From Alcaligenaceae bacterium (GTDB taxonomy: Bacteria; Pseudomonadota; Gammaproteobacteria; Burkholderiales; Burkholderiaceae): a stretch of 7,318 bases of DNA. The stretch covers positions 1-7,318 of the forward strand of contig CANFEI010000051.1 of NCBI GenBank assembly GCA_947445495.1. Direction: 5' to 3'. The position numbers were made by a program, and so were the translations under genes. Below the pieces are notes generated by a model. That model had not been told where the DNA came from, searched no databases, and was given only the letters and a program-made list of their open reading frames with translations. Numbering within the stretch: position 1 is the first letter of the stretch; each line of letters begins with the position of its first letter. Of this stretch, positions 5,594 through 7,318 are shown piece by piece.

Positions 5594-6586
5594 ATGCTGA
5601 CTCGTATCAAACGCCTTCCATCACGGCTGATCAGTCTGACCGCCTTATCGCTGTCACTTTGTGGCTTCGTTGCATCCGTATCGGCGCAAGGCTATCCCAA
5701 TAAACCCATCAAAATCGTTGTGCCCTTTGTTCCTGGTGGCGGCTCAGATACGGTTGCTCGGGTCATGGCAAAGGGACTGACAGAAGAGTTCGGTCAGCCT
5801 GTTGTGATTGATAACAAGGGCGGAGCCAATACCATTATCGGCACTGAAGCCGTTGCAAAGGCAGAACCTGACGGCTACACGCTTTTACTTTGTACCACTT
5901 CGTTCACGACAAACCCAAGCTTGTACAAATTGCCCTTTGATACCCTTAAGGACTTCACGCCGGTCACCATGCATTTAGGTGCAAGTCTAATCTTGGTGGT
6001 TAATCCAGATATTCCGGTAAAGAGCGTTGCGGAATTAGTTGCCTTAGCTAAACAGCAACCTGGGAAACTGACCTTCGCTTCGTATGGCGCCGGCAGCCCC
6101 GGGCATTTGGCCGGCGAACTGTTCAAGCAGCTTGCGAACGTCGATATGCTGCATATTCCATACAAGGGCAGCGCGCCATCACTCGCTGATGTTATCGCGG
6201 GTAGGGCCTCGATGTCATTCGCCGTATTGCAACCAGCGCTGCCGTTTATCCAATCGGGCCGGCTACGTGCACTGGGCTTTGTAATGGCTGAGCGCGGCTC
6301 ACAATTGCCCGATATACCAACGATTGGTGAAACCTTACCTGGCTTTTTAATCACAGGATTTAACGGCATCTGTGCGCCCAAAGGTGTCCCCGAAGACCGC
6401 CTGCAAAAACTTAATGCGGCAATCACCAAAGTCATGACAGCGCCCCAAGTACGAGATCAAATGATTAAGTCTGGGGCAGACGTACTTGCTGCACCATTAG
6501 GGCCGAAAGAGTTTGGCGAGTTTGTGCGTGCCGATATTGAGCGCTGGCGCAAAATCACAACTGATGCCAAGGTCTCGATTAATTGA
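5594..6586 (+). CDS. Bug/TctC-family tripartite tricarboxylate transporter substrate-binding protein
   Basis: The 330-residue protein is of usual family length. It starts with a clear Sec signal peptide: basic residues at 4-11, a hydrophobic core about 13-26, and cleavage expected after Ala31 (ASVSA|QGYP). The mature start YPNKPIKIVVPFVPGGGSD (34-52) is the hallmark of the family, with PFVPGGGSD forming part of the ligand pocket. GGANTIIGTEAVAKAEPDGY (76-95), GAGSPGHLAGELF (166-178), IPYKGSAPSLADVIAG (188-203) and a Bug-type C-terminal helix (about 308-326) follow. Such receptors bind small organic acids in the periplasm; the specificity cannot be read from the sequence. AGGA at 5582-5585 is 8 bases before the ATG. 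No TctA/TctB membrane subunits are in the window. Bug proteins are often encoded as orphans beside the catabolic genes for their ligand, so the gene suggests an imported carboxylate as the pathway substrate. Confidence 0.93.
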   Translation: MLTRIKRLPSRLISLTALSLSLCGFVASVSAQGYPNKPIKIVVPFVPGGGSDTVARVMAKGLTEEFGQPVVIDNKGGANTIIGTEAVAKAEPDGYTLLLCTTSFTTNPSLYKLPFDTLKDFTPVTMHLGASLILVVNPDIPVKSVAELVALAKQQPGKLTFASYGAGSPGHLAGELFKQLANVDMLHIPYKGSAPSLADVIAGRASMSFAVLQPALPFIQSGRLRALGFVMAERGSQLPDIPTIGETLPGFLITGFNGICAPKGVPEDRLQKLNAAITKVMTAPQVRDQMIKSGADVLAAPLGPKEFGEFVRADIERWRKITTDAKVSIN

Positions 6587-6648
6587 TTGGCCACGACTAC
6601 CGTGAAACGATGATCATTACTGGCTGTACTTAACTAGAGAGGTTTAGT

Positions 6649-7179
6649 ATGTCTACATTTTCCGAATCACTAAGAAAGTATATCGGCATGAGGTCAGAAA
6701 CCGAGGTCGCGTGCGATCCGGTTGAACAAGGCGCTGTGCGTCGTTACGCGCAAGCGATCATGTATGACGATCCAATTTTTGCAAAACCCTGCCCGAATAA
6801 CGAACGCTATGGGGGCCCCGTCGCACCTCCATTGTTTCCAACCCATTTGTTTCGTCGACCGATGGGGACCGAAGATCCTATTCAAGCCAATGCGCGCAAT
6901 CCAGACTTCGACGGGATCGTCGCCGCCACGAGCTCACAAGGCTTACCAAATATTGAGCCACTTAATGGCTACGCGTTACTGAATGGCGGCTCTGAGATCG
7001 AATTTTTCCGTTATGCCTTGCGCGGCGAAACAGTGAAGTTAGTCTCTCACTACGCTGACATCGTTGAAAAAGAAACCAGTAAAGGTCCGATTGTTCTGGT
7101 CGTGACCGAGTCGGAATACCGCACAGGAACCGGCGAGCTGCTGATTCGCACACGCCGTACACAGATTCGGAGAAAATAA
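6649..7179 (+). CDS. FAS1-like dehydratase domain protein (MaoC_dehydrat_N type), one half of a split hotdog hydratase
   Basis: The 176-residue protein is a single hotdog fold. Seen: an N-terminal helix region with VRRYAQAIMYDDPIF (30-44), YGGPVAPPLFP (54-64), and a strong C-terminal block consisting of LNGGSEIEFF (111-120), the conserved RGETV turn (125-129), and SEYRTGTGELLIRTRRTQI (155-173). These match the N-terminal MaoC-like dehydratase family that pairs with a MaoC domain to hydrate enoyl-CoA (compare mycobacterial HadA/HadB and ChsH1/ChsH2). In such pairs this half mainly shapes the acyl-binding tunnel while the partner carries most catalytic residues. The partner gene begins one base after this stop, so translational coupling and heterodimer formation are likely. 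AGAGAGG (6636-6642) is 6 bases before the ATG. The enoyl-CoA made by the dehydrogenases upstream is the obvious candidate substrate. Confidence 0.85.
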   Translation: MSTFSESLRKYIGMRSETEVACDPVEQGAVRRYAQAIMYDDPIFAKPCPNNERYGGPVAPPLFPTHLFRRPMGTEDPIQANARNPDFDGIVAATSSQGLPNIEPLNGYALLNGGSEIEFFRYALRGETVKLVSHYADIVEKETSKGPIVLVVTESEYRTGTGELLIRTRRTQIRRK

Positions 7180-7180
7180 A

Positions 7181-7318
7181 ATGGCGCTTGGTAAAACACC
7201 TTATTTTGAAGATATCGCGGTTGGTCTAGAGCTACCCGGCCTTGAAAAAGGTCCACTGACTACCGCGCATTTGATGCGCTGGTCCGCTGCAATGGAAAAC
7301 TGGCACAAGATTCACTAC
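7181..7318 (+). CDS. MaoC-like dehydratase, N-terminal fragment (3' partial)
   Basis: An ATG at 7181, with GGAG (7169-7172) 8 bases upstream inside the end of the previous gene, opens a frame that runs off the window after 46 residues. YFEDIAVGLELPGLEKGPLT (8-27) is the standard start of MaoC-like hotdog hydratases (YFEDxxVGxxxP, then the KGP-[IL]-T strand). MRWSAAMENWHKIHY (32-46) is the hydratase motif helix: Asn40, His42 and His45 stand where R-specific hydratases have Asp-x-Asn-Pro-x-His. The N-x-H-[RK]-I-H-Y form recalls HTD2- and mesaconyl-CoA hydratase-like members, so this is probably a subfamily feature rather than damage. With the upstream dehydratase half it should form one enoyl-CoA hydratase. 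Whether a further domain follows cannot be seen. Confidence 0.8.
   Translation, partial: MALGKTPYFEDIAVGLELPGLEKGPLTTAHLMRWSAAMENWHKIHY

Noticed and set aside
5875..6435. A 186-codon open frame on the minus strand inside the Bug gene
   Set aside because: It lies wholly opposite a well-supported receptor gene and has no family resemblance.
6587..6648. Possible internal promoter or terminator in the 62-base gap before the dehydratase gene
   Set aside because: ATGATCAT (6610-6617) is a palindrome, but no -35/-10 pair or hairpin with a T run is present. The gap holds only a ribosome site that I can support.

Overview
The window looks like part of a catabolic gene cluster from a betaproteobacterium, most likely Burkholderiales. 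This rests on two Bug/TctC-type periplasmic binding proteins (one a 41-residue tail), a family greatly expanded in that group, mixed with acyl-CoA dehydrogenases, hotdog hydratases and a fumarylacetoacetate hydrolase (FAH) family protein. Base composition is moderate and even, and I see no sign of mobile DNA, RNA genes or CRISPR. The assignment is inference from gene content only.

Layout. Bases 1-126 hold the C-terminal end of a probable Bug-family receptor, followed 18 bases later on the same strand by a flavin-dependent oxidoreductase (145-1623). An FAH-family gene (1652-2590, minus strand) converges on it across a 28-base gap with no clear terminator. A 265-base divergent control region (2591-2855) follows. 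A compact plus-strand operon then runs to the window end: a large and a small acyl-CoA dehydrogenase subunit (2856-4109, 4133-5311), a 67-residue YHS-domain protein (5336-5539), a complete Bug receptor with signal peptide (5594-6586), a FAS1-like dehydratase half (6649-7179) and the start of its MaoC-like partner (7181, cut by the window edge). Gaps inside the operon are 23, 24, 54, 62 and 1 bases, and each gene has a good Shine-Dalgarno sequence.

How the genes may work together. The Bug receptor would capture an organic acid in the periplasm. After CoA activation (no ligase or CoA transferase is in view), the paired acyl-CoA dehydrogenases would introduce a double bond and the split hotdog hydratase would add water. 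The flavoprotein and the FAH-family protein could act on ring or carbonyl intermediates. A heteromeric acyl-CoA dehydrogenase next to a two-gene hydratase recalls the steroid side-chain system of actinobacteria, but the substrate here cannot be read from the sequence.

Most notable points: the dehydrogenase pair shows complementary motif loss, with Asp where the catalytic Glu is expected; the FAH-family protein keeps its metal ligands but lacks the usual His-Glu dyad; an orphan YHS metal-site protein sits inside a beta-oxidation operon; and the divergent control region carries a perfect 7-bp inverted repeat just upstream of the operon.
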